Under the pieces are notes generated by a model. It saw only the letters and a list, made by a program, of their open reading frames with translations, made no database searches and was not told the origin of the DNA. Positions 4,712 through 5,372 of a stretch of DNA of 5,372 nucleotides are shown piece after piece. The stretch's first letter is position 1. Every line of letters begins with the position of its first letter. The DNA comes from Opitutia bacterium. GTDB taxonomy: Bacteria; Verrucomicrobiota; Verrucomicrobiia; Opitutales; Opitutaceae. The DNA lies in NCBI GenBank assembly GCA_003157575.1, contig PMKA01000331.1:172-5543 (forward strand), read 5' to 3'. A program made the position numbers and the translations under genes.

Positions 4712-5251
4712 TTACTCATCCTCGGAGAACGCGAACAACGTCCGCACCGCAAGGCCGTCCTCCGCCAGCCGACGCGAACCGCCCAGGTCGGGCAGGTCGA
4801 TGACCGCCGCCACGCCGACGACCTCGCCCTTCAGCGAACGAAACAGCCGCGCCGCCGCAAGAAGCGTCCCGCCCGTCGCGATCAGGTCGTCGACGATGAC
4901 GATCCGGTCGCCGGCGCGACAGGCGTCGGCATGCACCTCGATCGTCGCGCTGCCATACTCGAGCGCATAGTCCTCGGCGACGGTCTTGAAGGGAAGCTTG
5001 CCCTTCTTTCGCACGAGCACGACGGGCCTGCCGAGCTTGTAGGCCAGCGCGCCGCCGAGCAGAAACCCGCGTGCATCCACTGCCGCAATGATGTCCGGCG
5101 CAAGCGGCCCCACGGCTCCGACAAGCGCGTCGATGGTCGCCCGGAACGCCTCCGCATCCTGGAAGAGCGTGGTGACATCGCGGAAGTTGATGCCGGGTTT
5201 GGGCCAGCCGCGCACCGTGCGAATCCGGGATTTCAGGCTGTTTGCGTCCAT
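4712..5251 (-). CDS. apt: Adenine phosphoribosyltransferase
   Basis: Encodes 179 aa, the usual length for bacterial Apt. It is a cytoplasmic purine-salvage enzyme that converts adenine and PRPP to AMP and pyrophosphate. The N-terminus has the family pattern VRGWPKPGINFRDVTTLFQD (13-32). Residues 53-66 (DIIAAVDARGFLLG) form the Apt core motif. RKKGKLPFKT (81-90) is the flexible catalytic loop region, followed by YALEYGSATIEVH (95-107). The PRPP-binding motif VIVDDLIATGGT (118-129) is intact, and no key residue appears to be missing. The ATG at 5251 gives the standard N-terminus, with only a weak SD-like sequence. High GC (about 72% in a counted line) matches the host background. It is transcribed alone within the window. 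Confidence 0.97.
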   Translation of the reverse strand: MDANSLKSRIRTVRGWPKPGINFRDVTTLFQDAEAFRATIDALVGAVGPLAPDIIAAVDARGFLLGGALAYKLGRPVVLVRKKGKLPFKTVAEDYALEYGSATIEVHADACRAGDRIVIVDDLIATGGTLLAAARLFRSLKGEVVGVAAVIDLPDLGGSRRLAEDGLAVRTLFAFSEDE

Positions 5252-5372
5252 GAACCCGCCTATCCCAAAACCCCGGTCGTTGTCACGATGATTCTCCCTG
5301 CCAAACCGTGTCTATTCACCCACCCCGACTTCACTCGTCAACATCGCGCTATCAGGCGATCGATGTAGGAGC
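5252..5372. other. Upstream region of apt
   Basis: No complete gene is present. Read on the minus strand from the window edge, one frame gives SYIDRLIARC before a stop at 5340-5338. This could be the tail of an upstream gene in the same orientation, but ten residues are not enough to claim it. Confidence 0.3.
5313..5341 (-). promoter_or_regulatory. Weak candidate sigma-70 promoter for apt
   Basis: On the minus strand, TTGACG (5341-5336) matches the -35 consensus at five of six positions. A hexamer 17 nt downstream, TGAATA (5318-5313), is a poor -10 match. It would give a leader of roughly 55-60 nt. The good -35 and spacing are the only support. Confidence 0.22.

Noticed and set aside
4640..5368. 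Plus-strand open frame opposite apt
   Set aside because: The minus strand encodes an intact Apt with all family motifs. The plus-strand translation is Arg-rich with no domain.

Overview
The window is a GC-rich bacterial chromosome segment with mostly weak or absent Shine-Dalgarno sequences and repeat-laden intergenic DNA. Together with a zinc-finger anti-sigma/HEAT protein and a DUF4097-type protein, this suggests a Verrucomicrobiota-like (perhaps Opitutales) bacterium. That assignment is an impression, not a proof.

Layout, left to right. Positions 183-2191 carry two plus-strand genes 53 bp apart: a single-pass membrane anti-sigma-type protein (zinc finger, one membrane helix, HEAT-like C-terminus) and a secreted beta-repeat protein of the DUF4097 adhesin type. 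They look like the downstream part of an envelope-sensing operon whose sigma factor gene, if present, lies left of the window. A convergent gap (2192-2313) separates them from a minus-strand single-domain retropepsin-like (clan AA) aspartic protease gene (2314-2694). A gene-poor stretch (2695-3051) follows.

Positions about 3052-4005 are distinctive. Two small minus-strand genes for membrane proteins of unknown function lie in DNA of visibly lower GC (47-48% in the counted stretch, against 65-72% in counted parts of the neighbours). Between them is a 91-bp nested imperfect palindrome whose ends are GCCGAAC and GTTCGGC. It starts 2 nt after one stop codon and ends 10 nt before the next start. 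A third GTTCGGC sits 9 nt before the start of the first of the two genes, and a weaker 60-bp palindrome follows the second. This is the architecture of integron gene cassettes with attC sites. No integrase is visible, so it would be an integrase-less cassette cluster (CALIN-like).

Positions 4006-4711 hold no convincing gene but several families of short, degenerate intergenic repeats. The window ends with a minus-strand adenine phosphoribosyltransferase gene (apt, 4712-5251) for purine salvage, plus about 120 bp of its upstream region.
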